The translations under genes and the position numbers were made by a program. Source: Streptacidiphilus jiangxiensis (GTDB lineage Bacteria; Actinomycetota; Actinomycetes; Streptomycetales; Streptomycetaceae). From it: 64,000 nt of DNA. Location of the stretch: the NCBI RefSeq assembly GCF_900109465.1, contig NZ_FOAZ01000002.1, forward strand, positions 434,001-498,000, written 5' to 3'. A model generated the notes under the pieces. It was given only the letters and a program-made list of their open reading frames with translations, made no database searches and had not been told where the DNA came from. Positions 1 to 8,256 of the stretch are shown here, piece by piece. Position 1 is the stretch's first letter, and every line of letters begins with the position of its first letter.

Positions 1-1
1 C

Positions 2-514
2 CCCGCTCGTGGCCGGGTCAACACCACCGCCGAAGCCAAGTGGCGCTTCGTCGCGCCGGGCGTCATCCCCTCCAACACCGTGGGCATCCCCACCCCGACG
101 GTGCGGTGTGACAACGCCGCCCTGGCCAACATGCCGCGCTACGGCTGCGTGCTGCCGAACATCATCCCTGTGCTTACCGTTCCGTACTCCCGGTACCCGC
201 AGTACGCGCAGCACATCGCCGATGCCCAGAAGGCCGGACTCCCGTCCACGCTGTCCCGCCTGTTCAACGGGACGCTGATCAACAAGAACCGCAACACGTC
301 CTGCCCCTCCAGCCTTCCGCGTCCGGCCGGGGACGAGTGCGACGAGTACCCGTTCGCGTCCACCTACCAGGGCGGCTTCATGTCGGGCGGCAAGTTCTCC
401 CGCCGCATGATCAACGGCAAGCAGAACCGCTTGGGCGGCCAAGACCTCCAGGCCCTCTACAACGGCGCTCGACTCCTCGACGCTGATAAGTTCCAGGTGC
501 AGGTCACCCGCTAG
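2..514 (+). CDS. NucA/NucB-type nuclease domain protein, 5' end missing
   Basis: The frame is open from base 2 to a TAG at 512-514, so the start lies left of the window; 170 residues remain. The C-terminal part has the hallmark of NucA/NucB deoxyribonucleases: a cysteine-containing segment followed by CDEYPFASTYQGG and, further on, a basic stretch (KFSRRMINGKQNR) and an Asn-rich end. NucA/NucB nucleases are secreted or membrane-bound DNA-cutting enzymes, and in actinomycetes the domain often forms the toxic tip of a larger secreted protein. Ten bases downstream starts a small acidic protein that could be its inhibitor. What the missing N-terminus carries (signal peptide, RHS or other delivery repeats) cannot be seen. 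Confidence 0.75.
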   Translation, partial: PARGRVNTTAEAKWRFVAPGVIPSNTVGIPTPTVRCDNAALANMPRYGCVLPNIIPVLTVPYSRYPQYAQHIADAQKAGLPSTLSRLFNGTLINKNRNTSCPSSLPRPAGDECDEYPFASTYQGGFMSGGKFSRRMINGKQNRLGGQDLQALYNGARLLDADKFQVQVTR

Positions 515-524
515 AAGGGACGCC

Positions 525-1067
525 ATGCCCCAGCCACTGGCCACCCACACCGGCAACGTGGACATGCTCTACGCCGTTCACCACCTCGCCGACTTCGAGA
601 CCACCGAGCAGTACGGCTACCAGGACGATCCCGCTGCATTCCCGATCGAAAACAACGGGCTCGTCTACCGCGAAGACGGCGCACTGCTGATCGTCACCAG
701 GGCCGACGCGGGAGCCACTGAGGTCACCGTCGCGTGCTACAGCGAGGAACCCGAACGCGACGCCGGGACCTGGGAGGCCGTGGCTGAGGCATCCGTGACG
801 GCGAAGGGCGGGGAACTGCTCCTCCAGCAACTCACCGTTGGACCCACGGGGGACTTCCCCATCCTGTCCGCCTGCGGACCTGGGGACTACCGGGTACGCA
901 TCCACGCGCGCGGCCGGGACGAGGCGAGCCACCTGCGCCCCGACACGGTGACGGAGTTCTACCTGCTCCAGACGTGGCCAGCCCCGTCTTCGCCTCCGAA
1001 ACTCCTTCGCGACGGCGACCGGTGGGGAGCCTTCCAACGTGAAGAGATCACCGCCGAGGACCTGTAA
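525..1067 (+). CDS. hypothetical acidic protein, possible immunity partner of the upstream nuclease
   Basis: A 180-residue protein without signal peptide or membrane segment. It is acidic and rich in beta-forming stretches (GALLIVTRADAGATEVTVAC, GELLLQQLTVG). It starts 10 bp after the nuclease stop codon, so the two are probably cotranscribed, and a strong hairpin terminator follows directly. I do not recognise the family. Its position, size and charge fit a cytoplasmic inhibitor that protects the producer from the nuclease, as ComJ does for NucA in Bacillus, but there is no clear ComJ sequence match. The immunity role is inference only. Confidence 0.6.
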   Translation: MPQPLATHTGNVDMLYAVHHLADFETTEQYGYQDDPAAFPIENNGLVYREDGALLIVTRADAGATEVTVACYSEEPERDAGTWEAVAEASVTAKGGELLLQQLTVGPTGDFPILSACGPGDYRVRIHARGRDEASHLRPDTVTEFYLLQTWPAPSSPPKLLRDGDRWGAFQREEITAEDL

Positions 1068-1083
1068 CTATCTGAGGCAGCGA

Positions 1084-1118
1084 GAAGCCCCCGCCCGGTT
1101 CGCCGACGCGGGGGCTTC
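1084..1118 (+). terminator. rho-independent-type hairpin after the nuclease pair
   Basis: Perfect 11-bp inverted repeat (GAAGCCCCCGC / GCGGGGGCTTC) with a 13-base loop, 16 bp after the stop of the upstream gene. There is no long T tract, as is usual in actinomycetes. Confidence 0.75.
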
Positions 1119-1479
1119 GTCACTTTCCCCCCGGTCAGACATGTCAGGGGTCGAGGTGCCGAACATCAACCAAGAGCGAGCGAACTGCTCTCCGATGGCT
1201 GGGAGCGCCCGCCAAATCCGCCCAACTTCCGAGATACCAGAATGACATGACGGCATTTCTGGGGGTCAAGTGCGCAGCCCATGGTTGCGCCTTCCCGAGT
1301 GCCGCGAGGACTCAGGCCGCAGTCCTAGCTTGAAGCTATGCGATGCGGTCGGCCCATAGCGCATCACTTGGTCGACTCCGACCCGATCGGGTGACTCACG
1401 TCATCGCAAAGCGGCCAGAGGGCGCAGGGTTCGATCGACTTGCCCTCGGCTGAGCCCAAGCACGCCGACCGCAGCCTTA
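1119..1479. other. gene-free stretch of the accessory island
   Basis: No convincing coding frame on either strand, and A+T content is higher than in the rest of the window. It holds a short palindrome, TAGCTTGAAGCTA (1326-1338). Its last three bases, TTA, are the left target-site duplication of the insertion element that follows. Confidence 0.5.
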
Positions 1480-1500
1480 GAGCTCGTAACACGATCTTGC
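1480..1500 (+). repeat. left terminal inverted repeat of the IS5-like element
   Basis: Twenty-one bases that match the reverse complement of 2702-2722 exactly. The adjoining outer TTA is the target duplication. Confidence 0.88.
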
Positions 1501-1555
1501 TGCTGTCCTGCGCTACTCCGCTCTCGCTCACCTGGTCGACAGCGATACTTGGACG

Positions 1556-1858
1556 GTGGGCAGCTATCAGGGCGGGGCGACACTGGAGTGGTGGGCCAAT
1601 AGGTCCACATGCCTGGGCGAGTTCGACGTCCTGGTCTCCGTCCGCGTTGCCGACGGCAACTGGGCCTGCGACGCGGAGCTCGGCCCTGGGTGCCTTCCCG
1701 ACGAGCATCGCGAGGTCTTCGACCTCTTGATGGACCTCGATCCGATCTTCACCCTGCGCTTCGATGAGGGCAGCGAGATCCTGGTCAATGTCTTGAGGGC
1801 CGGGGACGGCGAGCATCTGGCTCTCACGGCGTACGAGCCTAGGGAGCAGGTCGATTGA
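1556..1858 (+). CDS. hypothetical ORF carried inside the IS element
   Basis: A 100-residue acidic ORF from a GTG start. The same frame is open back to 1490, immediately inside the left terminal repeat, so the true start is uncertain and no good ribosome site is visible. Its sequence (GEFDVLVSVRVADGNWACD, LMDLDPIFTLRFDEG) looks like a real folded protein, not a shadow frame. Its 3' end overlaps the 3' end of the convergent transposase by 20 bp. It may be a passenger gene, or the tail of a host gene captured when the element's left end moved outward. I do not recognise the family. Confidence 0.45.
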   Translation: MGSYQGGATLEWWANRSTCLGEFDVLVSVRVADGNWACDAELGPGCLPDEHREVFDLLMDLDPIFTLRFDEGSEILVNVLRAGDGEHLALTAYEPREQVD

Positions 1859-2647
1859 GGCGACGCCAGCAGATGAGGCCGCAGGCGAGTGAGACGAGGG
1901 CGTCGTGCAGTTCGAGGCGTCGCTCCCAGCGGACGGCGAGGCGCTTGAATTGGTGGAGCAGGGCGAAGGTCTGCTCCACCAGGTAGCGAAGTCCGCCCAG
2001 GCCCTGGATGTCGGGCTGGCCCTTGCGGGAGATGACGGGCAGGATCCCGCGTCGACGCAGCTCGTGGCGATTGGGGTTGCTGTCGTAGCCCTTGTCGCCG
2101 AGCACGGCCTCGGGACGCTTGCGAGGGTGACCGACTCGGCCGGCGACCGATGGGACGCCGTCGACCAGGGCGAGAGTCTGGGTAACGTCGTTGACGTTGG
2201 CCGCGGTGGTGATCACCTTGAGCGGGATGCCGCCGCCGTCGGTGATCAGGTGGTGTTTGCTGCCGGTCTTGAGCCGATCGACCGGCGACGGGACCGTCGC
2301 GGCACCCCCTTTTTCGCGCGCACGTGGGATGCGTCCACGCACGCGCGACTCCAGTCCAGTTCGCCGGCCGCGTTCAGCTCCGCGAGCAGTATCCGGTGCA
2401 GTCGGTCGAAGACCCCGGTCTCCTGCCATCGCTCCAGGCGCCTCCAGCAAGTCTGCCCGGAGCCGAAGCCCAGCTCCAACGGCAGCTGCTGCCACGGGAT
2501 CCCCGTGTAGAGCACGAACAGGATGCCCTGCAGGCACAGCCGATCGGGGACTGGCTTGGGTCCGGGCGAGCGCTCCCGCCAGGTCGGCAGTAACGGCTCG
2601 ATCATCGCCCACAACTCGTCGTCCACGACCCACGGCTTGACGCTCAC
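1839..2647 (-). CDS. IS5-family transposase made by -1 frameshifting
   Basis: The first frame (2647 down to the shift) carries the N-terminal region (ELWAMIEPLLP, TCWRRLERW) and the first catalytic Asp in CVDASHVRAK. The second frame, -1 relative to the first, continues to the TAG at 1839-1841 with the second Asp (LGDKGYDSN) and the catalytic Glu in YLVEQTFALLHQFKRL, completing the DDE triad. The switch falls at an A5G5 run on the coding strand (plus-strand 2305-2314), where codons AAA-AAG-GGG allow a -1 slip. Such shifts are known in IS5/IS427-group transposases, so this is probably a functional fusion product and not a decayed gene. Confidence 0.88.
2305..2314 (-). promoter_or_regulatory. 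slippery A/G run for programmed -1 frameshift
   Basis: CCCCCTTTTT on the plus strand reads AAAAAGGGGG on the transposase coding strand, at the exact point where the first frame (AKKGVPRR) and second frame (EKGGAATV) exchange. Confidence 0.7.
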
Positions 2648-2701
2648 GTCCTCACGAACGGTTCAATCGTCCTACCGGTTACGGCCGACCTGCACCGGCC
2701 C

Positions 2702-2722
2702 GCAAGATCGTGTTACGAGCTC
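2702..2722 (-). repeat. right terminal inverted repeat of the IS5-like element
   Basis: Exact reverse complement of 1480-1500, 54 bp upstream of the transposase start and followed by the TTA target duplication. Confidence 0.88.
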
Positions 2723-2761
2723 TTACACCGGATCTGTGCTGTTCATTCGCCGAGCCGGACT

Positions 2762-3316
2762 GTGCATAGCGCCCAGGGGACCGCCGCTCGTAATACAGGC
2801 ACACCCGAGGTGTCCGCAGGCCGATTCCACAGCTACCTCCTGACCGGCGACGGCATCGTGGAGATGCGTCCGACCTGGATGGTCACTACGCGCCTTCCGG
2901 CAACAGCGAACGTCATCAGCTCCGCACTAGGCGGCGCAGCGCAGGCCCGACCTGCGGACAGGCCTGGCGTCCTCGTCGCCACCACTGTCGCGAAAGTCGG
3001 GATCATCATCGACGCGGTCGACTCGATCCGGTTCGACATGAAGCAGTGGATCGACGGAAGGCTCACCCATCACTGCGACACCCGCGTCTTCCTCTCCCCT
3101 GAGGAAAAGGAGGGACTGCCGTGCGGCTGCCCGACAAGCATCGCGGACCTCAAGTCCCGAGCCACAGTCGACCGCGGCCCCAGGCCCGACACTAACATCC
3201 GATTCCGGCTTGTACTCGCGCCCGGACTCGGGATCTTCGAGTACAAGACCCGGGGCTGGACGCTACTGACGGATCACGCGTGCAACTTGAGCTGCCTCCT
3301 GGAGCGTCTGGCGTGA
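2762..3316 (+). CDS. phage-type recombination directionality factor (Gp3-like)
   Basis: A 184-residue protein resembling the Gp3 directionality factors of Streptomyces phages such as phiC31 and phiBT1, which bind a serine integrase and switch it from integration to excision. Family-like features in order are GRFHSYLLTG, a W-x-V-T-T motif (TWMVTTR), a conserved MKQWIDG region, a Cys-rich patch (LPCGCPTSIADLK) and a C-terminal FRLVLAPGLGIFEYKTRGW, where the family shows a PDLGxFxFxSGxW-like pattern. The GTG start lies 36 bp from the IS target duplication, so the insertion may have removed its promoter or first codons. No integrase or attachment site is visible, so it looks like a stranded remnant of a phage or integrative element. 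Confidence 0.65.
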   Translation: MHSAQGTAARNTGTPEVSAGRFHSYLLTGDGIVEMRPTWMVTTRLPATANVISSALGGAAQARPADRPGVLVATTVAKVGIIIDAVDSIRFDMKQWIDGRLTHHCDTRVFLSPEEKEGLPCGCPTSIADLKSRATVDRGPRPDTNIRFRLVLAPGLGIFEYKTRGWTLLTDHACNLSCLLERLA

Positions 3317-3645
3317 GGCAACGGCCCGAGCCTGTGCTCACTCGAGATCGAGCCGGCTGAATACACGACGAAACTCGGCCACCGTGTCGGCTTCCAACGC
3401 GTGCGCCTACAGGCGCCTACAGGCGGCCGTAGAACCGTCCGAGCCCGGACCCTGCCCCGGTACCGCGCCTCGATTCCCTGCCGGCCGCCGCCAGGACGGG
3501 CGCTCCCCGCTGACCCCTCCGGGTGGCCCGTTGACCGTCGCCCGGCTCCGTTCCGATCCCGTGACCGCCGTGACGCCAACCTTTCGCCAACCTTCGGCGG
3601 CAAGAGTGGGCGGCAACCCACTCACGCTCGACGAGGAGCGCGCAC
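3317..3645. other. gene-free stretch and promoter region of the aldehyde dehydrogenase
   Basis: No convincing gene. It marks the change from the accessory island back to high-G+C chromosome. It contains a doubled 10-mer (GCGCCTACAG, around 3403-3422) and, near the dehydrogenase start, a doubled GCCAACCTT. Confidence 0.5.
3575..3594 (+). promoter_or_regulatory. direct repeat upstream of aldehyde dehydrogenase, candidate regulator site
   Basis: GCCAACCTT occurs at 3575-3583 and 3586-3594. The 11-bp period puts both copies on the same face of the helix, about 50-70 bp before the ATG, consistent with paired binding by a regulator. Which regulator is unknown. Confidence 0.3.
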
Positions 3646-5163
3646 ATGGTCTATGCCCAGCCCGGGACCGAGGGCAGCATCTTCGGATTCAAGCCCCGCT
3701 ACGACAACTTCATCGGCGGCGACTGGGTCGCCCCCGCCGAGGGCCGCTACTTCGACAACCCCACCCCCATCACCGGCGAGACCTTCACCCAGGTCGCCCG
3801 CTCCACCGCGCCCGACATCGAGCGCGCCCTCGACGCCGCCCACGCCGCCGCCGACGCTTGGGGCCGCACCTCCCCCACCCAGCGCGCCACCGTGCTCATG
3901 CGCATCGCCGACCGCATCGAGCAGCACCTCGAAGTCCTGGCGCTGACCGAGACCTGGGAGAACGGCAAGCCCGTCCGCGAGACCCTCGCCGCCGACATCC
4001 CGCTGGCCGTTGACCACTTCCGCTACTTCGCGAGCATGATCCGCGCCCAGGAGGGCGCGATCTCCCAGATCGACGAGGACACCGTCGCCTACCACTTCCA
4101 CGAGCCCCTCGGCGTCGTCGGACAGATCATCCCCTGGAACTTCCCCATCCTGATGGCCGCCTGGAAGCTCGCCCCGGCGATCGCCGCAGGCAACTGCGTC
4201 GTCATCAAGCCCGCCGAGCAGACCCCCGTCAGCATCCTCGTCGTCATGGAGCTCATCGCCGACCTGCTGCCGCCCGGCGTCGTCAACATCGTCAACGGCT
4301 TCGGCGTCGAGGCCGGCAAGCCGCTCGCGTCCAGCTCCCGCGTCGCCAAGGTCGCCTTCACCGGCGAGACCACCACCGGGCGCCTGATCATGCAGTACGC
4401 GTCGGAGAACATCATCCCCGTCACGCTGGAGCTCGGCGGCAAGAGCCCCAACATCTTCCTGCCCGACGTCACCGCCCACGACGACGCCTACCTCGACAAG
4501 GCCGTCGAGGGCTTCGTGATGTTCGCCCTCAACCAGGGCGAGGTCTGCACCTGCCCCTCCCGCGCCCTGATCCACTCCTCCATCTACGAGGAGTTCAAGG
4601 CCCGCTGCATCGAACGCACCCAGGCCATCGTCGGCGGCGACCCCCTCGACCCCGCCACCATGATCGGCGCCCAGGCCAGCAACGACCAGTACGAGAAGAT
4701 CCTCTCCTACCTCGACATCGGCATCAAGGAAGGCGCCCAGGTCCTCACCGGCGGCGGCCCCCGCAAGGTCGCCGGCCTCGAGGGCGGCTACTACATCGAG
4801 CCCACCATCTTCAAGGGCCGCAACGACATGCGGATCTTCCAGGAGGAGATCTTCGGCCCCGTCGTCTCCGTCGCCACCTTCGACACCGAGGACGAGGCCC
4901 TGCACCTGGCCAACGACACCCTCTACGGCCTCGGCGCCGGCGTCTGGACCCGCGACGGCAACACCGCCTACCGCTTCGGCCGCGCCATCAAGGCCGGCCG
5001 CGTCTGGACCAACTCGTACCACCTCTACCCCGCGCACGCCGCGTTCGGCGGGTACAAGAAGTCCGGCATCGGGCGCGAGAACCACAAGATGATGCTGGAC
5101 CACTACCAGCAGACCAAGAACCTGCTCGTCAGCTACTCCGACCAGAAGCTCGGCTTCTTCTGA
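3646..5163 (+). CDS. NAD-dependent aldehyde dehydrogenase (ExaC/acetaldehyde type)
   Basis: A 505-residue, full-length cytoplasmic aldehyde dehydrogenase oxidising short aldehydes to acids. It has the conserved [13 protein letters not shown] substrate-channel segment, the LELGGKSPN region with the general-base Glu, and the catalytic Cys (about residue 301) in GEVCTCPSR. The GEVCTCPSR form and the N-terminal [11 protein letters not shown] are typical of the ExaC/AldB acetaldehyde subgroup. The ATG is chosen for its ribosome site (GAGGAG, 8 bases upstream). Its stop overlaps the next start (TGATG), so the DUF779 gene is translationally coupled. GAF-domain activators often control such genes, and one lies at 15125-16603. 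Confidence 0.93.
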   Translation: MVYAQPGTEGSIFGFKPRYDNFIGGDWVAPAEGRYFDNPTPITGETFTQVARSTAPDIERALDAAHAAADAWGRTSPTQRATVLMRIADRIEQHLEVLALTETWENGKPVRETLAADIPLAVDHFRYFASMIRAQEGAISQIDEDTVAYHFHEPLGVVGQIIPWNFPILMAAWKLAPAIAAGNCVVIKPAEQTPVSILVVMELIADLLPPGVVNIVNGFGVEAGKPLASSSRVAKVAFTGETTTGRLIMQYASENIIPVTLELGGKSPNIFLPDVTAHDDAYLDKAVEGFVMFALNQGEVCTCPSRALIHSSIYEEFKARCIERTQAIVGGDPLDPATMIGAQASNDQYEKILSYLDIGIKEGAQVLTGGGPRKVAGLEGGYYIEPTIFKGRNDMRIFQEEIFGPVVSVATFDTEDEALHLANDTLYGLGAGVWTRDGNTAYRFGRAIKAGRVWTNSYHLYPAHAAFGGYKKSGIGRENHKMMLDHYQQTKNLLVSYSDQKLGFF

Positions 5164-5573
5164 TGGCAGATCCGACCCCCGTCCAGCGGGTCGAACTCAC
5201 CGAGCCGGCCGCCGCACTCCTGCGGCGGCTGGCCGGCCGGCACGGCCCGCTGATGTTCCACCAGTCCGGCGGCTGCTGCGACGGCTCCGCGCCGATGTGC
5301 TACCCGCGGGGCGAGTTCCGGGTCGGCGGCAGCGACGTCCTGCTCGGGGTCGTGGACGACGACACGCCGTTCTGGATGAGCGCGGACCAGTTCGCCTACT
5401 GGCAGCACACCCACCTCACGGTGGACGTCGTCCCGGGCCGGGGCAGCGGCTTCTCCGTCGAAGCCCCCGAGGGCGTCCGCTTCCTCATCCGCTCACGGCT
5501 CCTGACGGACGCGGAACTCGCCCGCCTCGAGGACGGAACGCCGCTCGCGACCGGAGCCGACCTGGAGCTCTGA
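5163..5573 (+). CDS. DUF779 protein, partner of the aldehyde dehydrogenase
   Basis: A 136-residue protein with the DUF779 signature GPLMFHQSGGCCDGSAPMCY near residues 29-48 and a conserved Trp-rich centre (PFWMSADQFAYW). DUF779 proteins are encoded next to acetaldehyde-type aldehyde dehydrogenases in many bacteria. The paired Cys residues and acidic positions suggest a metal- or redox-related helper, but the biochemical role is not established. It overlaps the dehydrogenase by one base and is followed by a strong hairpin. Confidence 0.85.
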   Translation: MADPTPVQRVELTEPAAALLRRLAGRHGPLMFHQSGGCCDGSAPMCYPRGEFRVGGSDVLLGVVDDDTPFWMSADQFAYWQHTHLTVDVVPGRGSGFSVEAPEGVRFLIRSRLLTDAELARLEDGTPLATGADLEL

Positions 5574-5585
5574 GGGTGGGCCGAA

Positions 5586-5626
5586 CGGACCCGTCCGCAC
5601 CGCCGATCGCGGTGCGGACGGGTCCG
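5586..5626 (+). terminator. strong hairpin terminator after DUF779 gene
   Basis: Perfect 17-bp stem (CGGACCCGTCCGCACCG and its complement) with a 7-base loop, 12 bp after the stop. It also lies beyond the 3' end of the converging leftward operon and may serve both. Confidence 0.85.
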
Positions 5627-5720
5627 CCTGCTCTGCCTGGCTCACGCCAGGCGGGAGTCGACCCTCCGGACTCACAAACACGTGCCTGACCGGCGAAAAC
5701 AGCGAACCGCGCCGGGAGTG

Positions 5721-6599
5721 CTAGTAGCTCAGGCTGAGCGCGAAGTAGCCGGTGAAGGTCAGCAATAGGTAGAGCGCCGGGGCGACGGGCGACCAGCGGG
5801 AAGTCCTCTTCCGCCAGAACCGCCAGCCGGCGAGGGCGGGCAGCACGAGGGGAAGGACCGCCAGTGGCACCAGCGCGGGAGTCGACCGCGCCCCGGTGAC
5901 CAGGAGCACGGTGGAGAGAAGCGGCGCGACCAGGGCGATGCCGATCGTGCCGGAGAGGCCGAAGACGTCGACATAGCTGCGTTCTCCGGGTTCGCGGCGC
6001 CGAGTGATCTTCTTCGCCAGCTCCAGGTGGACCGAGGCAAGCACGACGATCACGACCGCCAGCACTCCGTGCCGACCCGGGTTGAGCGAGGTGGTGTTCA
6101 GGTAGCGGGCGTAGAGGTAGAGGTGCAGCAGCAACTGCGCCGGGAAGCCGACGGCCAGATTGAGCAGGAGCTTGTCCCCGGAGGGCCAGCGCCACCAGTG
6201 GTGGGCGGCGAGCACGAGCGCGCAGTAGGCGAGCTGCCCGCCGATCGCGACCAGGGCGACAGGGTTGCCCACGTTGAGTGCCAGGACCACCACGGACCCC
6301 ACCGCGCACAGCGTGAGGACGTCGCGGATGCTCACCGCACCGCTCGCCAACGGCCGTCTCGGGCTGTGCCGTCGGTCGTAGTCGAGGTCCCGGATGTCGT
6401 CCACGGCGCGCATCATCAGCAGCGTGACCGTGAGCGTCAGCGCGGCGTCGGCGGTGCCGAGACCGGGTCGCCACGGCGGGCTGTGCGGCTGGACCGCGGC
6501 GAACAGCCCGGTGACGCCGAAGGCCCAGGCCAAGGCGAAGAGGACGGAAGGCAGCGGGGGGTAACTGCCGGCCACGAAGCGGGCCCAACGGCGCATCAT
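5721..6599 (-). CDS. UbiA-like membrane prenyl/group transferase
   Basis: A 292-residue multi-pass membrane protein of the UbiA prenyltransferase type, which moves a prenyl or similar diphosphate-activated lipid onto an acceptor. The first Asp-rich motif is clear (MRAVDDIRDLDYDRRHSPRRPL, residues about 63-84, Asp at 67, 68, 71, 73 and 75). The second is less canonical (RSYVDVFG). Several hydrophobic helices follow. Its ATG overlaps the P450 stop (ATGA at 6596-6599), and it is the last gene of the AfsA operon. In this context it may attach the lipid tail of the final product, or act on a phosphorylated butenolide; that is inference. Confidence 0.82.
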   Translation of the reverse strand: MMRRWARFVAGSYPPLPSVLFALAWAFGVTGLFAAVQPHSPPWRPGLGTADAALTLTVTLLMMRAVDDIRDLDYDRRHSPRRPLASGAVSIRDVLTLCAVGSVVVLALNVGNPVALVAIGGQLAYCALVLAAHHWWRWPSGDKLLLNLAVGFPAQLLLHLYLYARYLNTTSLNPGRHGVLAVVIVVLASVHLELAKKITRRREPGERSYVDVFGLSGTIGIALVAPLLSTVLLVTGARSTPALVPLAVLPLVLPALAGWRFWRKRTSRWSPVAPALYLLLTFTGYFALSLSY

Positions 6600-7864
6600 G
6601 TCGCGTCCTCTCGTGCCCGCCAGCGCACCGGCAGGGCCCACACCCCGCGCATGAACATCTGGCGCCGCCAGTCGAGTTCCGTCTCGTCCACTGCGAGCTC
6701 GAGGCGGTCGAGGCGGCGCAGGATCGCGGCCAGGCCTTCCTGGAGCTCCACCCGGGCATGGGCGGCACCGAGACACATGTGCCGACCGGACCCGAGGCCC
6801 AGGTGGGGATTGGGCGTGCGGTCGGGGCGGAACTCGTCGGGATCGTCGAACACCCGCACGTCCCGGTTCGCCGCGTCGGTGAGCGGAATGACGACCTGTC
6901 CGGCATCGATGACCGTTCCGGCCAGCTCCACCGGCTCGAGCGTCACGTGCGGCTGGCCGCCGGTGCCGGCGAACCACACCCAGCGCAGCAACTCCTCGAC
7001 CACGGTGGGGATCGCCGACGGGTCACGGCGGAGCGAGTCGGCCAGCCCCGGTGTGCGCAGCACCTGCAGCACGCACAACGCGAGGTGGGAGGCGGTGGTC
7101 TCGCCGCCCGCCATCATGATGCCGAAGCCGAAGACGACGATCTCCTCGTCGCTGAGCCGGCTCTCCTCGGGAGCGGTCAACAGCGAGGTCAGCAGGTCGT
7201 CGCCGGGCGCGCCGGCCTCGATCGCCTGCCGCCTCCGCGCCACCTGCTCGAAGAAGTAGGCGTACATCGTCTCGTGGGCGGAGTTGACCTCCTCGCCCGA
7301 GAAGCGGCCGGCGGACATCATGACGGTCACCCACGGCAGCAGTCGATCGAGGTCGGCGATCGGGACGCCGAGCATGTCGCAGATCACCCGATAGGGAAAA
7401 GGGGTGGTGAACTCGGCGATCAGGTCGGCCGTCCGACCGGCGGCCTCGAGTCGGTCGAGCAGTTCCTCGGCGATCTCGGCGATGCGGGGCCGGTCCTGCT
7501 CGGCCCGGCGGTGGGTGAACCGGAACTGGACCTCGCTGCGACGCCGCGAGTGCGTGGGTGCGTCGCTGGTGACCAGGGCGAGCGATGTCGACTTCCGGGC
7601 GAACAAGGTGCCGTTGACCCAGGCCTCGCGACTGAAGCGCGAGTCGGCCAGCACCGTCCTGACATCGGCGTGCCGGGTGACGAGCAGCGCTTTGCGACCA
7701 CCGGCCATCTGCACCGGAACCAATGGCTCGTCGCGAAAGAGGTCCAGGTACTCGCGGTGCAGGCCGACGCCCGGCCGGTCGGCGAGTGGGAAGTGCGGGC
7801 ACTCGGCCGCGGGGGCTTCGGCGACCGCGGATCCGGCGGGGCAGAGCTCGGTCTTGTCGGTCAC
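6596..7864 (-). CDS. cytochrome P450
   Basis: A 422-residue bacterial class I P450. The I-helix oxygen-binding motif MAGGETTASH is at residues 251-260, the ExxR motif (ELLR) at 291-294 and the heme loop HLGLGSGRHMCLG with Cys364. The usual Phe at the start of the heme loop is replaced by Leu, an uncommon change. The GTG start at 7864 is preferred because its GTGA overlaps the upstream stop; an ATG at 7873 is the alternative. It probably oxidises the acyl or lactone product of the operon. No dedicated ferredoxin is encoded next to it. Confidence 0.92.
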   Translation of the reverse strand: MTDKTELCPAGSAVAEAPAAECPHFPLADRPGVGLHREYLDLFRDEPLVPVQMAGGRKALLVTRHADVRTVLADSRFSREAWVNGTLFARKSTSLALVTSDAPTHSRRRSEVQFRFTHRRAEQDRPRIAEIAEELLDRLEAAGRTADLIAEFTTPFPYRVICDMLGVPIADLDRLLPWVTVMMSAGRFSGEEVNSAHETMYAYFFEQVARRRQAIEAGAPGDDLLTSLLTAPEESRLSDEEIVVFGFGIMMAGGETTASHLALCVLQVLRTPGLADSLRRDPSAIPTVVEELLRWVWFAGTGGQPHVTLEPVELAGTVIDAGQVVIPLTDAANRDVRVFDDPDEFRPDRTPNPHLGLGSGRHMCLGAAHARVELQEGLAAILRRLDRLELAVDETELDWRRQMFMRGVWALPVRWRAREDAT

Positions 7865-8256
7865 GCGAACCATCCTTCGGCGGGCTCGCGCGCGGTGTCC
7901 GGAGCGCTGTGCCAGTACTCGTGGAAGCTCGTGCAGCGTCCGTCCTCGGCGAAGCGGAGCGCGAGGCAGCCCGCGGCGGTCCGGGGGGTGCCGGTGGCGG
8001 GGTCGTGCAGGATGCACCACCACTCGACGAAGGCGCGGTCACCGGAGGCGATCGGGGTGCCGAACCAGACGATCGGGTCCTTCTGGTTCGACAACGTCGT
8101 CGTCCAGTGCCCGGCGATCGCCTGTCGCCCGACATGGGGCGCGCCGTAGGGGCCTTGGTGGTACGAGGCCTCCTCGGTGAACAGCTCGGCGATCGCCTGT
8201 GGATCGCGGCCCTTCCACCGCTCCTCGAGCAGGTCGATCCACGTGTGGACGTTCAC
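7861..8256 (-). CDS. NTF2-like (SnoaL-type) small enzyme
   Basis: A 131-residue cone-shaped NTF2-superfamily protein (IDLLEERWKGRDPQAIAELF at the N-terminus, WWCILHDPATG and CLALRFAEDGRCTSFHEYW at the C-terminus). Relatives act as cyclases, isomerases or dehydratases on polyketide-like substrates, and some merely bind ligand. It overlaps both neighbours by four bases (ATGA and GTGA). In an AfsA operon it could help ring closure or dehydration of the butenolide, which is speculative. Confidence 0.75.
   Translation of the reverse strand: MNVHTWIDLLEERWKGRDPQAIAELFTEEASYHQGPYGAPHVGRQAIAGHWTTTLSNQKDPIVWFGTPIASGDRAFVEWWCILHDPATGTPRTAAGCLALRFAEDGRCTSFHEYWHSAPDTAREPAEGWFA

Larger units (their letters stand above)
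1480..2722 (-). mobile_element. IS5-like insertion sequence with 21-bp perfect inverted repeats and TTA target duplication
   Basis: The ends at 1480-1500 and 2702-2722 are perfect inverted repeats beginning GAGCTCGTAACACG. Both are flanked outside by TTA (1477-1479 and 2723-2725), a 3-bp TNA-type target duplication as made by the IS427 group of the IS5 family. Inside is a leftward two-frame DDE transposase. The element is 1243 bp, longer than is usual for this group (roughly 0.85-0.95 kb), because about 340 bp separate the left repeat from the transposase stop, and that segment carries an oppositely oriented ORF. Matching ends and an intact duplication suggest a single, fairly recent transposition. 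Confidence 0.88.

Noticed and set aside
1839..2647. Transposase as pseudogene by frameshift
   Set aside because: A slippery A5G5 run and an intact DDE triad across the two frames fit programmed frameshifting.
3622..5103. A 493-codon open frame antisense to the aldehyde dehydrogenase
   Set aside because: Its composition (Gly/Val/Asp/Ala repeats) is the shadow of G/C-biased third positions on the opposite strand, with no known motif.
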